DNA of 59,560 bases from Rhodocyclales bacterium (GCA_026399475.1 JAPLQY010000037.1:1-59560); one strand, 5' to 3'. Shown: positions 47,912 to 57,045, counted from the stretch's first letter. Notes: a model not told the origin generated them from the sequence alone. Numbers and translations: made by a program.

Positions 47912-48898
47912 ATGGACATCCTCCTCCAGCAGATCATCAACGGCCTGACCACTGGCAGCGTCTATGCGGTCGTTGCCCTGGGCTATACGATGGTCTATGG
48001 GGTGATTCAGCTGATCAACTTCGCCCACGGCGAAGTGGTGATGATAGGTGCCATGGTAGCGTTTTCCGTTGTCACCGCATTGGCCGGCAGCGGCCTGCCG
48101 CCACTGGTGATTGTCCTGGCCGGAGTGCTCGCGGCCATTCCCTCCTGCATGCTCATGGGTTATCTGCTTGAACGCGTCGCCTATCGTCCGCTACGCCACG
48201 CGCCACGCCTGGCGCCTCTGATCACGGCAATCGGCATGTCCATCATTCTGCAGCACCTGGCCCTGCTGGCCTGGGGCCGCAATCCACTGGCCTTTCCGCA
48301 GATCATTGACAATCGCGTATTCGGCATGGGCGGCGCGGCGATCAGCTCTGTGCAGATCGCCATCATTCTTCTGTCATTGACGATGATGGCCGGCCTCTCC
48401 TGGTTTGTGTATCGCACCCGTTTCGGCATCGCCATTCGCGCGACGGCCGAGAACGTGCACATTGCCGGCCTGATGGGCGTCAATGCCGACCGCGTGATCG
48501 CCTTCACGTTTGTCATCGGCGCCGGCCTGGGCGCCATGGCCGGTGTAATGTACGGCAGCTACTACGGCATCGCCCATTACACCATGGGTTTCAGTCTTGG
48601 CCTGAAGGCGTTCTCCGCGGCGGTGCTGGGCGGCATCGGCAACATTGCCGGCGCCATGCTCGGCGGCATCCTGCTCGGACTGGTCGAAGCGCTCGGTACC
48701 GGCTACGTCGGCGAACTGACCGACCTCTGCACCTGGCCCATGACCCGTGACGCGCTGAGCATGCAATGTGCGGACGGCGGAAACTTCGTGCTTTTCGGCA
48801 GCAACTATCAGGATGTGTTTGCCTTTCTTATGCTGATCCTGGTCCTCGTCTTCCGGCCCTCCGGCCTGCTCGGCGAGCGGGTGTCAGAGCGCGCATGA
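47912..48898 (+). CDS. livH: Branched-chain amino acid permease LivH
   Basis: The 328-residue inner-membrane subunit has eight or so hydrophobic segments and the family starts LLQQIINGLTTGSVYAVVALG, with ISSVQIAIILLSL and GMGGAAI-type loops. It pairs with LivM. The ATG comes 19 bp after the terminator, so this gene needs read-through or its own promoter. Its stop overlaps the livM start (ATGA). Confidence 0.93.
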   Translation: MDILLQQIINGLTTGSVYAVVALGYTMVYGVIQLINFAHGEVVMIGAMVAFSVVTALAGSGLPPLVIVLAGVLAAIPSCMLMGYLLERVAYRPLRHAPRLAPLITAIGMSIILQHLALLAWGRNPLAFPQIIDNRVFGMGGAAISSVQIAIILLSLTMMAGLSWFVYRTRFGIAIRATAENVHIAGLMGVNADRVIAFTFVIGAGLGAMAGVMYGSYYGIAHYTMGFSLGLKAFSAAVLGGIGNIAGAMLGGILLGLVEALGTGYVGELTDLCTWPMTRDALSMQCADGGNFVLFGSNYQDVFAFLMLILVLVFRPSGLLGERVSERA

Positions 48899-49947
48899 GG
48901 ACGTCGCGCGAAAGCATTGGTCTGGCGCTGGTCGCCATCGCGCTGATCGCGCTGCCCTTCGTTCTGGCGTCAGCGGGCACCGCCTGGGTGCGCATCACCA
49001 ACTTCGCCGTGCTGTTCGTGCTGCTGTCGCTGGGACTGAACATCGTGGTCGGCTTCGCCGGCCTGCTCGATCTCGGCTACGTGGCTTTTTTCGCGGTCGG
49101 CGCCTATGTCTATGCGTTGCTGGCCTCGCCGCATTTCGGGCTGCATCTGCCCTTCTGGGTCATCCTGCCGATCGGCGCCGCCGTGGCCTGCATCGCCGGC
49201 GTCATACTCGGCGCACCCACGCTGCGCCTGCGCGGCGACTATCTCGCCATTGTCACGCTGGGCTTCGGCGAGATCGTGCGCATCTTCATGAACAACCTTT
49301 CGGCGCCGGTAAACCTGACCAACGGCCCGAAGGGCATCAACCGGATCGACCCGTTCCAGATCGGGCCGGTGAATTTTGCCAGCACCGACACGCTGGCCGG
49401 ACTGGCCTTCAGCGGCCCGATCAAGTATTACTATTTTCTGCTGCTGGTATTGCTGGCGGTGATCGTGATCAACCGCCGGTTGCAGGACTCGCGCATCGGC
49501 CGCGCCTGGGTCGCCATCCGCGAGGACGAAATCGCCGCCAAGGCCAGCGGCATCAACACGCGCAACATCAAGCTGCTGGCCTTTGCCATGGGCGCCTCTT
49601 TCGGCGGTATTGCCGGTGGCATGTTCGCCGCGATCCAGGGCTTCGTCAGTCCCGAGAGTTTCATCCTCAACGAATCGATCATGGTGCTGGCCATGGTCGT
49701 ACTGGGTGGCATGGGCAACATCTGGGGCGTGATCGCCGGCGCGGTGCTGTTGTCCTTCGTCCCGGAACTGCTGCGCTATACGGTGGAACCAGCGCAAATG
49801 GCTTTGTTCGGCAAGTTGCTGATCGATCCGGAAGTCCTGCGCATGCTGGTGTTCGGTCTTGCCCTGGTGCTGACCATGCGCTTTCGTCCAGCCGGTTTGT
49901 GGCCGGAAACCCGCCATCGCCGCGAGATGAGCGAGAACCGCGCATGA
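48895..49947 (+). CDS. livM: Branched-chain amino acid permease LivM
   Basis: The 350-residue subunit has the LivM signatures GLNIVVGFAGLLDLGYVAFFAVGAY and GIRAS-type loop AAKASGINTRNIKLLAFAMGASFGG. ATG 48895 is chosen because it overlaps the livH stop; longer upstream reading lies inside livH. Its stop overlaps the livG start at 49944. Confidence 0.93.
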   Translation: MRTSRESIGLALVAIALIALPFVLASAGTAWVRITNFAVLFVLLSLGLNIVVGFAGLLDLGYVAFFAVGAYVYALLASPHFGLHLPFWVILPIGAAVACIAGVILGAPTLRLRGDYLAIVTLGFGEIVRIFMNNLSAPVNLTNGPKGINRIDPFQIGPVNFASTDTLAGLAFSGPIKYYYFLLLVLLAVIVINRRLQDSRIGRAWVAIREDEIAAKASGINTRNIKLLAFAMGASFGGIAGGMFAAIQGFVSPESFILNESIMVLAMVVLGGMGNIWGVIAGAVLLSFVPELLRYTVEPAQMALFGKLLIDPEVLRMLVFGLALVLTMRFRPAGLWPETRHRREMSENRA

Positions 49948-50822
49948 CCGGGGACGACCTTTCCCCCCGCCCCCTCCCCCCGGGAGGGGGTGACTCGGGT
50001 TCGCCGCGCACGCGCGGCTCCGGTACAAACGAAGTCCCGCCTTGGGGCGGCCCTGCGGCGGACGTCCTGCTCGAAGCCCGCAACATCGGCAAGCGCTTCG
50101 GCGGGGTGCAGGCACTCAAGGATGTTTCGCTGACCATCCGCAGCGGGGAAATCTACGGCCTGATCGGACCCAACGGCGCCGGCAAGACCACGCTGTTCAA
50201 CGTTTTTACAGGCCTCTACCCGCGCGACAGCGGCGAAGTCATGTTCGCCGGCGTGCCGCTGAATCTGGAGAGCCCTCACGTGGTGGCCGCTGCCGGCATC
50301 GCGCGCACCTTTCAGAATATCCGCCTGTTCGGCAATATGACCGCCCTGGAAAACGTGATGGTCGGTCGCCATGTGCGCACCCGGGCAGGCGTCTTCGGCG
50401 CGATCCTGCGCACCCGCGCCGAGCGCGCCGAGGAGACCGCGATCCACCGCCGCGCGGACGAACTACTGCATTACGTCGGCATTGCCGATCGCGCCAACGA
50501 TCTGGCGCGACATCTGTCATACGGCGATCAGCGCCGGCTCGAAATTGCCCGTGCGCTGGCCACCGACCCGAAGCTGCTGGCACTGGATGAGCCGGCCGCC
50601 GGCATGAACGCGACGGAAACCACGGCCTTGCGCGGTCTGATCGACGGGTTGCGCCGCGACGGGCTGACCGTGCTGCTGATTGAACACGACGTCAAACTGG
50701 TCATGGGGCTGTGCGACCGCGTCGCCGTGCTCGACTACGGCGAAAAAATCGCCGAGGACGTGCCCGAAGTAGTGCGCACCGACCCGAAAGTCATCGAGGC
50801 CTACCTCGGGGCGAGCCACTGA
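49944..50822 (+). CDS. livG: Branched-chain amino acid ATPase LivG
   Basis: The 292-residue ABC ATPase has Walker A GPNGAGKTT, signature LSYGDQRRLEIARAL, Walker B LLALDEPAAGM and IEHDVKLVMGLCDRV. The first ~38 residues (SPRPLPPGGGDSGSPRTRG and following) are Pro/Gly/Arg-rich, not seen in LivG, and encoded by a palindromic GC-rich repeat. The core begins near LLEARNIGKRFGGVQAL. The ATG overlaps the livM stop, so the extended form is probably translated. Confidence 0.92.
   Translation: MTGDDLSPRPLPPGGGDSGSPRTRGSGTNEVPPWGGPAADVLLEARNIGKRFGGVQALKDVSLTIRSGEIYGLIGPNGAGKTTLFNVFTGLYPRDSGEVMFAGVPLNLESPHVVAAAGIARTFQNIRLFGNMTALENVMVGRHVRTRAGVFGAILRTRAERAEETAIHRRADELLHYVGIADRANDLARHLSYGDQRRLEIARALATDPKLLALDEPAAGMNATETTALRGLIDGLRRDGLTVLLIEHDVKLVMGLCDRVAVLDYGEKIAEDVPEVVRTDPKVIEAYLGASH
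49961..50058. repeat. Palindromic GC-rich repeat in livG 5' end
   Basis: CCCCCTCCCCCCGGGAGGGGG and GCCGCGCACGCGCGGC are consecutive palindromes within the first hundred bases of livG. Related G/C-rich blocks occur at 50833-50897, 55863-55925, 57046-57081 and 15609-15640, generally at gene ends. Confidence 0.6.
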
Positions 50823-50832
50823 CATGGACCTG

Positions 50833-50897
50833 TCGAGCGTAGCGAGCCAACCTGGTCACCCCCGTCCACGGGAAGGGGGTCGCGGGGATGGTCGTCC
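50833..50897 (+). repeat. GC-rich repeat between livG and livF
   Basis: This 65-bp block, starting TCGAGCGTAGCGAGC and ending GGTCGTCC, aligns along its length with 55863-55925 (TCGAGCGCAGCGAGC to GGGCGTCC). It includes a palindromic CCCCCG/GGGGG section. It separates the stop of livG from the preferred livF start. Confidence 0.7.
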
Positions 50898-50898
50898 A

Positions 50899-51600
50899 AT
50901 GCTTGCCGTAGTGAATCTCAAGATTCACTACGGCGGCATTGCCGCGGTAAGGGGCATCTCGTTTGCGGTTGAAGAGAACGAGATCGTCTGCCTGATCGGT
51001 GCCAACGGAGCAGGAAAAACTTCGGTGCTCAAGGCCTTGGCGCGCATGATTCCCTCCAGCGGCGAGATCCACTACGGCAGTGAGCGAATCGAAACCTTGC
51101 CGAGCCACGAACTGATTGCCAAGGGGTTGGCACTGGTGCCCGAAGGCCGGGGGGTGTTTGCCCGACTCACCGTTGCCGAGAACCTTATGATGGGCGCCTA
51201 TCATCGCGATGATGCCCACGAAATCTTGGCTGACCTGGAGCGGATCTACGACCTGCTGCCGCGCCTGATGGAGCGCAGAGCGCAAGTCGCCGGCACCCTG
51301 TCCGGCGGTGAGCAGCAGATGCTGGCCATCGGCCGCGCGCTGATGGGCCGTCCCAAGCTTCTCTTGCTCGACGAACCTTCAATGGGCCTCGCGCCGCTGA
51401 TGGTGGAAAAGGTATTTGAAGTGGTTCGAGCGGTCGCCGCGGAGGGCATGACGATTTTGCTGGTGGAACAGAACGCCCGCCTGGCGCTGGAAGTCTGCTC
51501 GCGTGGCTACGTCATGGAAAGCGGCTTGATCACGCTGGCGGACAGTTCGGCGGCGCTGCTTGCCGATTCACGCGTGCGCACCGCTTACCTGGGCGAATAG
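50899..51600 (+). CDS. livF: Branched-chain amino acid ATPase LivF
   Basis: The 233-residue ABC ATPase has Walker A GANGAGKTS, signature LSGGEQQMLAIGRAL, Walker B LLLLDEPSMGLAPLMVEKVFE and VEQNARLAL. ATG 50899 (MLAVVNLKIHYGG) is preferred because the family starts with this strand; an earlier ATG at 50824 would add 25 repeat-derived residues. A 30-bp perfect palindrome covers codons 3-12. Its 3' end overlaps the GST-like gene by 16 bp. Confidence 0.92.
   Translation: MLAVVNLKIHYGGIAAVRGISFAVEENEIVCLIGANGAGKTSVLKALARMIPSSGEIHYGSERIETLPSHELIAKGLALVPEGRGVFARLTVAENLMMGAYHRDDAHEILADLERIYDLLPRLMERRAQVAGTLSGGEQQMLAIGRALMGRPKLLLLDEPSMGLAPLMVEKVFEVVRAVAAEGMTILLVEQNARLALEVCSRGYVMESGLITLADSSAALLADSRVRTAYLGE
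50905..50934. repeat. Perfect palindrome at livF start
   Basis: GCCGTAGTGAATCT (50905-50918) and AGATTCACTACGGC (50921-50934) are perfect 14-bp arms with 2 bp between. The palindrome lies inside conserved livF coding sequence, so its mRNA hairpin would cover the early codons. An operator or translational control is possible. Confidence 0.6.
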
Positions 51601-52301
51601 CCTTCGGGAAAATACTGCTGCGCCATGCGCTGGCAATAGGCGACCAGATTGGGATGGCCGGCAGCGGCCGCCTTGATCGGCGTTTCCAGAGGCACCATCA
51701 GGATATTGGCAAGGAAGGCAGTGGCGACGGCGTCGACCGAAGCCGGTCGCTCACCCAGAAAATACATCCGATCACCAAGCAGTGTCGCCAGCGCGTCGAC
51801 ATCGGCAACACCCAGCGCGTGGATCTGCTGCGGCGCGTGGCGTCCCATGCCGTGTCCGTTCAATTCGGCCCGGATACCGCGCCGCGCCACCCAGGGCACG
51901 ATGACCCGCAGCGGCCACGACAAGGCGCCGAAGAAACCCGATCGCGTCATTTCCCAGCCGGGCGAGGCAATCCAGCGGTCATGCAGCACAGCCCAATACA
52001 AATGCTCCTCCAGCAGCCGCGTAATGGCCAGCGCGTGAGCGCGCTGCAGCGCCGCCAGGTCGCCGTCGAGCGGATCGCCGAACTTGCGCTTGAGATAATC
52101 GATGATCAAGCCTGAATCAGCGACCGCGGTGCCGTCGTCATCGATCCAGGGCAGTTTGCCCTTCGGCGCCCGATGCAACTCCAGGGTATAGCGGTTGCGA
52201 TAGGGCAGGCCGGCCATGCGCAAATACAACTCCAGCTTCAGGCAGAACGGGCTGGCATTGGGCAGACCGAATGCCGGCGGAAACTGGTAGAGAGTAATCA
52301 T
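51585..52301 (-). CDS. Glutathione S-transferase-like protein
   Basis: A 238-residue GST-fold protein with MITLYQFPPAFGLPNASPFCLKLELYL (thioredoxin-like N-domain with a CxxC-less FCLK), GKLPWIDDDGTAVADSGLIIDYL (the cis-Pro and Ser-Glu type region) and FLGERPASVDAVATAFLANIL in the helical domain. It resembles the Fax/metaxin branch of GSTs. Substrate unknown. Start overlaps the reductase stop by 4 bp. Confidence 0.82.
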   Translation of the reverse strand: MITLYQFPPAFGLPNASPFCLKLELYLRMAGLPYRNRYTLELHRAPKGKLPWIDDDGTAVADSGLIIDYLKRKFGDPLDGDLAALQRAHALAITRLLEEHLYWAVLHDRWIASPGWEMTRSGFFGALSWPLRVIVPWVARRGIRAELNGHGMGRHAPQQIHALGVADVDALATLLGDRMYFLGERPASVDAVATAFLANILMVPLETPIKAAAAGHPNLVAYCQRMAQQYFPEGYSPR

Positions 52302-53344
52302 GCGGGCACTCCATTGGCCACGACAGGCGCATAAGTGAAGGCATCGGCGAAAAACTCTTCCGGCGGCAAACCCTGCGCAACAAACCCGGCGCGCGCCGCG
52401 TCGATCATGCCCGGCGCACCGCAAGCGTAAACTTGGTAGGCGGCGAGGTGGGCGTGGTCTTCCAGCACGGCGCGATGCACCAGACCGCTGCGTCCCTGCC
52501 ATGCGTCCTGTGGCGTGGCGTCTGACAGCACCGGCACGTAGCGAATATGGCCATGCGCGGCAGCCCAGCCCGCGGGCAGATCCGGCAGATAGAGCCCGGC
52601 ACGGTTGCCTGCGCCCCAGTAGATTTCCATCGGCCGCGTGATGTGGTTGTGAATTGCATGCTCAACCAGCGCCTTGATCGGCGCAAAGCCCGTACCACCG
52701 GCAAGCAGGATCACCGGCTTCTTCGATTCCTCACGCAGGAAGAAACTGCCATAGGGTCCCTGGAAGCGCAGGATGTCCTTTTCCTTCATGCCGGCAAACA
52801 CATGACCGGTAAATTCGCCGCCGCCAATCATGCGCACATGCAGTTGCAGGAAGCCGTCGTCATGCGGGGCATTGGCAATGGAAAACGCACGACGCTTGCC
52901 ATCCTTCAGCAGGAACTCGATGTACTGTCCGGCAAGAAACTGCAGGCGCTCGTTGGCCGGCAACTTGAGGCTCAGCACGATCACGTCGTCCGCCACGCGT
53001 TCGATCTTCTGTACCCGGCAGGGCATGATTTTCACCGGGATGTCCTTGGCCGTACCCACTTCGCGGCACTCGAGCACCAGGTCGGATAGCGGTTTTGCGC
53101 AACAAAACAGTGCCAGACCACTGGCCCGATCCGCCGTCGACAAGGCCTGATCCTGCACACTGCCATGATCCACCAGTCCGTCGATCACCTTGCCCTTGCA
53201 GGTGCCGCAAGCGCCATTGCGACAGCCGTAGGGCAGGGTCAGGCCGGCATCGAGGGCTGCCTGCAGGACAGTATCGCTGCCGTCGGTGGTGAAGCCGTGC
53301 CCGCTGGGCTGGAGGGTGACGCGAAATGAGGCGGCTGGGGCCAT
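52298..53344 (-). CDS. Ferredoxin-type NAD(P)H reductase
   Basis: The 348-residue protein has an N-terminal plant-type [2Fe-2S] domain (YGCRNGACGTCKG, residues 40-52), an FAD-binding segment (FLAGQYIEFLLKDGKRRAFSIANAP) and NAD(P)H-binding VILLAGGTGFAPIKALVEHA. It matches CDP-6-deoxy-delta-3,4-glucoseen reductase-like and phenol-hydroxylase reductase-like proteins. It delivers electrons from NAD(P)H to a partner not found in the window. It is divergent from the epimerase gene. Confidence 0.88.
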   Translation of the reverse strand: MAPAASFRVTLQPSGHGFTTDGSDTVLQAALDAGLTLPYGCRNGACGTCKGKVIDGLVDHGSVQDQALSTADRASGLALFCCAKPLSDLVLECREVGTAKDIPVKIMPCRVQKIERVADDVIVLSLKLPANERLQFLAGQYIEFLLKDGKRRAFSIANAPHDDGFLQLHVRMIGGGEFTGHVFAGMKEKDILRFQGPYGSFFLREESKKPVILLAGGTGFAPIKALVEHAIHNHITRPMEIYWGAGNRAGLYLPDLPAGWAAAHGHIRYVPVLSDATPQDAWQGRSGLVHRAVLEDHAHLAAYQVYACGAPGMIDAARAGFVAQGLPPEEFFADAFTYAPVVANGVPA

Positions 53345-53358
53345 GCGATAATTGTCCG

Positions 53359-54237
53359 ATGCGTAGATTGCTGATCATAGGTTGCGGTGACGTCATGCGC
53401 CGCGCGCTGCCGCAACTCGTGCTGCGCTGGCATGTGCTGGCGCTGGTGCGCAGCCGCGACCCGCAACTTGCAGCGCTGGGCGTCACGCAGATCGAGGGCG
53501 ATCTGGACCAGCGCAACACCCTGGCACGACTGACCGGCGTTGCCGACGCGGTCATCCACAGCGCTCCACCGCCCCCGCACGGAACCAGCGACCCGCGCAC
53601 ACAGAACCTGATTGCGATTCTGCGACGCGGGAAAAGTCTACCACGCCAGCTTGTTTACATCAGCACCAGCGGCGTCTATGGCGATTGCGGCGGCGCCTGG
53701 GTCAGCGAGACGCGGACGCCCGCCGCGCAGTCGGCGCGTGCCGCGCGGCGGGTGGATGCAGAACGGCGCTTGCGTCAATTCGGTCGGACTCGGGGATGCC
53801 ACTGTCGCGTCAGCATCCTGCGCGCGCCGGGCATCTATGCGGCCGACCGGCTGCCGCTGGAGCGTCTGCACAAGGGACTTCCCCTGATGCTGCACGACGA
53901 GGACAGCTACACCAACCACATCCACGCCGACGATCTCGGTCGCGCCTGCATTGCGGCGCTGGCGCGAGGACTGCCGAACCGGGCCTACAACGTCAATGAC
54001 GACTCGGCACTGGCGATGGGCGAGTGGTTCGACACGCTGGCCAATGCCTTTGCGCTGCCGCGCGCGCCGCGCCTGCCGCGCGAGGAAGTCCGCAACGCCG
54101 TGCCGCCGATGCAGTGGTCGTTCATGAACGAGTCGCGCCGGCTGGACAACACCCGCATGAAGCGGGAGCTGCGCCTGCATCTGCGCTACCCGACGGTAGC
54201 GACGGGCATTTTGGCAGCGACCTTAAAGGAAACCTGA
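53359..54237 (+). CDS. NAD(P)-dependent epimerase/dehydratase-like
   Basis: The 292-residue extended-SDR protein has a glycine-rich start LLIIGCGDVMRRALPQL, VYISTSGVYGDCGGAWVSE with the Ser/Tyr site, and LRAPGIYAADRLPLERL. It resembles YeeZ-like and sugar epimerase families. ATG 53359 is chosen since the frame upstream overlaps the divergent reductase. The stop overlaps hemJ (TGATG). Confidence 0.85.
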   Translation: MRRLLIIGCGDVMRRALPQLVLRWHVLALVRSRDPQLAALGVTQIEGDLDQRNTLARLTGVADAVIHSAPPPPHGTSDPRTQNLIAILRRGKSLPRQLVYISTSGVYGDCGGAWVSETRTPAAQSARAARRVDAERRLRQFGRTRGCHCRVSILRAPGIYAADRLPLERLHKGLPLMLHDEDSYTNHIHADDLGRACIAALARGLPNRAYNVNDDSALAMGEWFDTLANAFALPRAPRLPREEVRNAVPPMQWSFMNESRRLDNTRMKRELRLHLRYPTVATGILAATLKET

Positions 54238-54653
54238 TGCTCTGGATAAAGGCCTTTCACATTGTCTTCGTCGTCAGTTGGTTCGCAGGGCTTTTCTACC
54301 TGCCGCGAATTTTTGTAAACCTCGCCATGGTTCCGGCCGACAGCAACGCCGAGCGGCAACGCCTGCTGCTGATGGCGAAGAAGCTCTATCGCTTCGTCAC
54401 GCCCATCGGCGTGCTGGCCGTCGGACTCGGCCTGTGGCTGTGGTTCGGCTATGGCTTTGCCGGTGGCTGGCTGCACGCAAAGACCGCGCTGGTGGTCGGC
54501 CTGATCGCCTATCACGTCTGGTGCGGCATGCTGCTTACCGAGTTCACCAGCGGCAGTTCGGCCAGGACTCATGTGTGGTTCCGCTTTTTCAACGAGGTGC
54601 CGGTGCTGGTGCTGATCGCGATCTGCATTCTGGCCGTGGTGAAACCGTTCTAG
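54237..54653 (+). CDS. hemJ: Protoporphyrinogen IX oxidase HemJ
   Basis: The 138-residue four-helix membrane protein starts MLWIKAFHIVFVVSWFAGLFYLPRI with the conserved His and ends FFNEVPVLVLIAICILAVVKPF, the HemJ pattern. KTALVVGLIAYHVWCGMLL has the second His. HemJ oxidises protoporphyrinogen IX in bacteria lacking HemG/HemY. Together with hemA and hemB it points to a complete C5-type heme pathway, needed for the many cytochromes here. Confidence 0.9.
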   Translation: MLWIKAFHIVFVVSWFAGLFYLPRIFVNLAMVPADSNAERQRLLLMAKKLYRFVTPIGVLAVGLGLWLWFGYGFAGGWLHAKTALVVGLIAYHVWCGMLLTEFTSGSSARTHVWFRFFNEVPVLVLIAICILAVVKPF

Positions 54654-54669
54654 TTAAGGGTATGTCATT

Positions 54670-55830
54670 GTGAATCACTATTTCGCCACCTGCCCGCGAG
54701 GGCTCGAGTCCCTGCTCGCCGAAGACCTCGCCAGCGCCGGCGGCAAGGATATTGCAAGCGTTCCGGGCGGCGCCAGTTGCAACGGCAGCCTCGAGACCGG
54801 CTATCGCATCAACCTTGAATCGCGTATCGCGACGCGGGCCTTGTGGCGTATTGCGCGCGGCGGCTATCGTAGCGAAGCCGAGATCTACCAGTTGGCCTAC
54901 GACGTGGACTGGTCGCGACTGTTCTCCGTCAATCGCTCGATTCGCGTCTATGTCACGGCGATTCGCTCGCCGCTCAAAAGCCTTGAATTCATCACCCTGA
55001 AAGTCAAGGATGCGGTTTGTGACCGCTTCCGCGCCGAAACCGGGCGACGCCCGAGCGTCAATACGAAAAACCCCGAGGTGCGGGTCCACCTGTTCATCAC
55101 CGAACAACAGGCGACGCTGTATCTCGACACCTCCGGTGAGCCGCTCTACATGCGCGGCCACAAGCTGGCCAAGGTCGGTGCGCCGCTCAAGGAAAACCTC
55201 GCCGCCGGCATCCTGAGGCTTTCCGGCTGGCAGCCGGGCACACCGCTGCTCGATCCGATGTGCGGCAGCGGTACCTTCCTGCTGGAAGCTGCGCAGATCT
55301 CGCTCGACGACGCACCGGGACTTTCGCGCGAACCCGGCGATTTCGGCTTCGAACATCTCAAATCCTTTGATTCCGGCTTGTGGCGCAAGCTGCAACGCGA
55401 AGCCGCCGAGCGCCGCCGTGAAGCGGTTGCCCTGCCGCTGTATGGCAGCGACGTTGACGCGGACGCCGTCGCTCGCACGCGGCAGAACCTTGCCGGTGCC
55501 GGGCTAGATGACCTGGTGACGCTGGAAACCTCCGAGCTGCTGATCCGGTCGGCACCGGCTGCGGCGGGAGTGCTGGTGGCCAATCCGCCCTATGGCGAGC
55601 GACTGGGCAGCGAGGAGGAACTGGCCGCGTTCTACCCTCTTCTGGGCGATGCGCTCAAGCAGCGCTTTGCCGGCTGGAGTTGCTGGTTTCTATCGGCCGA
55701 CACGCGCCTGCCAAAACTTGTTCGGCTCCAGACATCGCGCAAGATCCCGCTCTACAACGGCGCACTCGAATGCCGGCTGTACAACATCGAAATCGTCGCC
55801 GGCGGCCACCGGCGCGAGCAGGCAACGTAA
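54670..55830 (+). CDS. RlmL-like THUMP rRNA methyltransferase
   Basis: The 386-residue protein has a ferredoxin-like/THUMP N-terminus (FATCPRGLESLLAEDLASAGG, SVNRSIRVYVTAIRSPL), the motif LLDPMCGSGTFLLEAA and NPPYGERLGSEEELAAFYPLLG. It matches the G2445 (RlmL N-half) 23S rRNA methyltransferases in a short form without the RlmK half. It starts with GTG at 54670, 16 bp after hemJ. Confidence 0.88.
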   Translation: MNHYFATCPRGLESLLAEDLASAGGKDIASVPGGASCNGSLETGYRINLESRIATRALWRIARGGYRSEAEIYQLAYDVDWSRLFSVNRSIRVYVTAIRSPLKSLEFITLKVKDAVCDRFRAETGRRPSVNTKNPEVRVHLFITEQQATLYLDTSGEPLYMRGHKLAKVGAPLKENLAAGILRLSGWQPGTPLLDPMCGSGTFLLEAAQISLDDAPGLSREPGDFGFEHLKSFDSGLWRKLQREAAERRREAVALPLYGSDVDADAVARTRQNLAGAGLDDLVTLETSELLIRSAPAAAGVLVANPPYGERLGSEEELAAFYPLLGDALKQRFAGWSCWFLSADTRLPKLVRLQTSRKIPLYNGALECRLYNIEIVAGGHRREQAT

Positions 55831-55862
55831 GGCGCGGGGGGCCCGAAGCGCGCCCTGCATAT

Positions 55863-55925
55863 TCGAGCGCAGCGAGCAAACTTTGGCCCCCGCCCCGGGG
55901 CGGGGGTTGGGGGTGCGGGGCGTCC
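55863..55925 (+). repeat. GC-rich repeat between rlmL-like and pilU
   Basis: TCGAGCGCAGCGAGCAAAC leads into CCCCCGCCCC/GGGGCGGGGG and GGGGGTGCGGGGCGTCC, a relative of 50833-50897. It lies between the convergent rlmL-like and pilU ends and may help terminate both. Confidence 0.7.
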
Positions 55926-55975
55926 AAGAGTAGTCTGACTTTCACGATCGTGGGCGCAGACCACGCATCGTGAAT

Positions 55976-56997
55976 TCAGACAATATCCAGGTGCTGGATG
56001 CCCGCGTTGCGATCCATGGCCTGCGAGTCCTTGCTGTGCAGCTTGATCATCAGGCGCACTTCATTCATCGAATCGGCAAAGCGCAGCGCATCGTCATAGC
56101 CGATGCGGCCCTCTTCAAACAGGTCGAAGAGCGCCATGTCGAAGGTCTTCATGCCGAGTTCCTTCGACTTCTTCATGATCTCCTTGACCTCGTGAATCTC
56201 CCCCTTGAAGATCAGATCGGCAATCAGCGGCGAGTTGAGCAAGACCTCCACTGCCGCCGCGCGGCCCTTGCCTTCCTTCAATGGAATCAGGCGCTGCGAC
56301 ACGATGGCCTTGAGGTTGAGCGAAAGATCCATCAACAACTGCGGCCGGCGTTCTTCAGGAAAGAAGTTGATGATCCGGTCGATCGCCTGATTGGCGTTGT
56401 TGGCGTGCAGCGTGCCCATCGCCAGGTGGCCGGTTTCGGCAAAGGCGATGGCATGCTCCATCACTTCCCTGTCGCGAATTTCACCGATCAGGATGACGTC
56501 GGGCGCCTGGCGCAAAGTGTTCTTCAGCGCGACTTCCCATGAATCGGTATCGACGCCCACCTCGCGCTGGGTAATCACGCAGTTGCGGTGCTCATGGACG
56601 TACTCTACGGGGTCTTCGATGGTGATGATGTGGCCGTAGCTGTTCTGGTTGCGATAGCCGATCATCGCCGCCAGCGAGGTTGACTTGCCCGAACCCGTGC
56701 CGCCGACAAACAGCACCAGGCCGCGCTTGGTCATCACCACGTCCTTCAACACCGGCGGCAGTCGAAATTGCATTCCTTGGTCGCCTCGAACTCGGCAGCC
56801 TGCTTGTCATTCATGATGGCGCGCGCCAGTTCCTGCGTGTGCTGCTGTGACAACGGCTGCGTGGTTGCCGGTGTCATCTTGCCATCGATCTTCATGGCCG
56901 GCGGGAAACCGGAGGTTATGAACAAGTCCGACCCCTTCTTCTGCATCATCATCGCCAGAAGCTGGTACATGAACTTCAGTCCTTCATCGCGTTCCAT
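55976..56997 (-). pseudogene. pilU: pilU with internal out-of-frame deletion
   Basis: The upstream part reads MERDEGLKFMYQLLAMMMQK to EFEATKECNF and matches PilU N-termini. The rest continues in another frame from LPPVLKDVVMTKRGLVLF to the C-terminus with intact Walker A (GGTGSGKST) and EIRDREVMEHAIAFAETGHL. About 40 PilU residues, including the usual RFRVSAF-type segment, are missing at the junction near 56762-56775. The whole span is 1022 bp, which is not divisible by three, so a loss of 3n+1 bases is implied. Fragment B alone has ATG 56773 with no good ribosome site. PilU normally assists PilT in pilus retraction. Confidence 0.85.
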
Positions 56998-57045
56998 GGT
57001 GAACCTCGTCAGTCAATTCAGCCGCTTTGCGGCTCATTTCAGTAG

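Noticed and set aside
50824..50898. livF starting at 50824
   Set aside because: The extra 25 residues derive from repeat DNA; ATG 50899 gives the family start.
55976..56773. pilU fragment as an intact shorter ATPase gene
   Set aside because: Its reading begins mid-domain, lacks a usable ribosome site, and the true N-terminus is in another frame just upstream.
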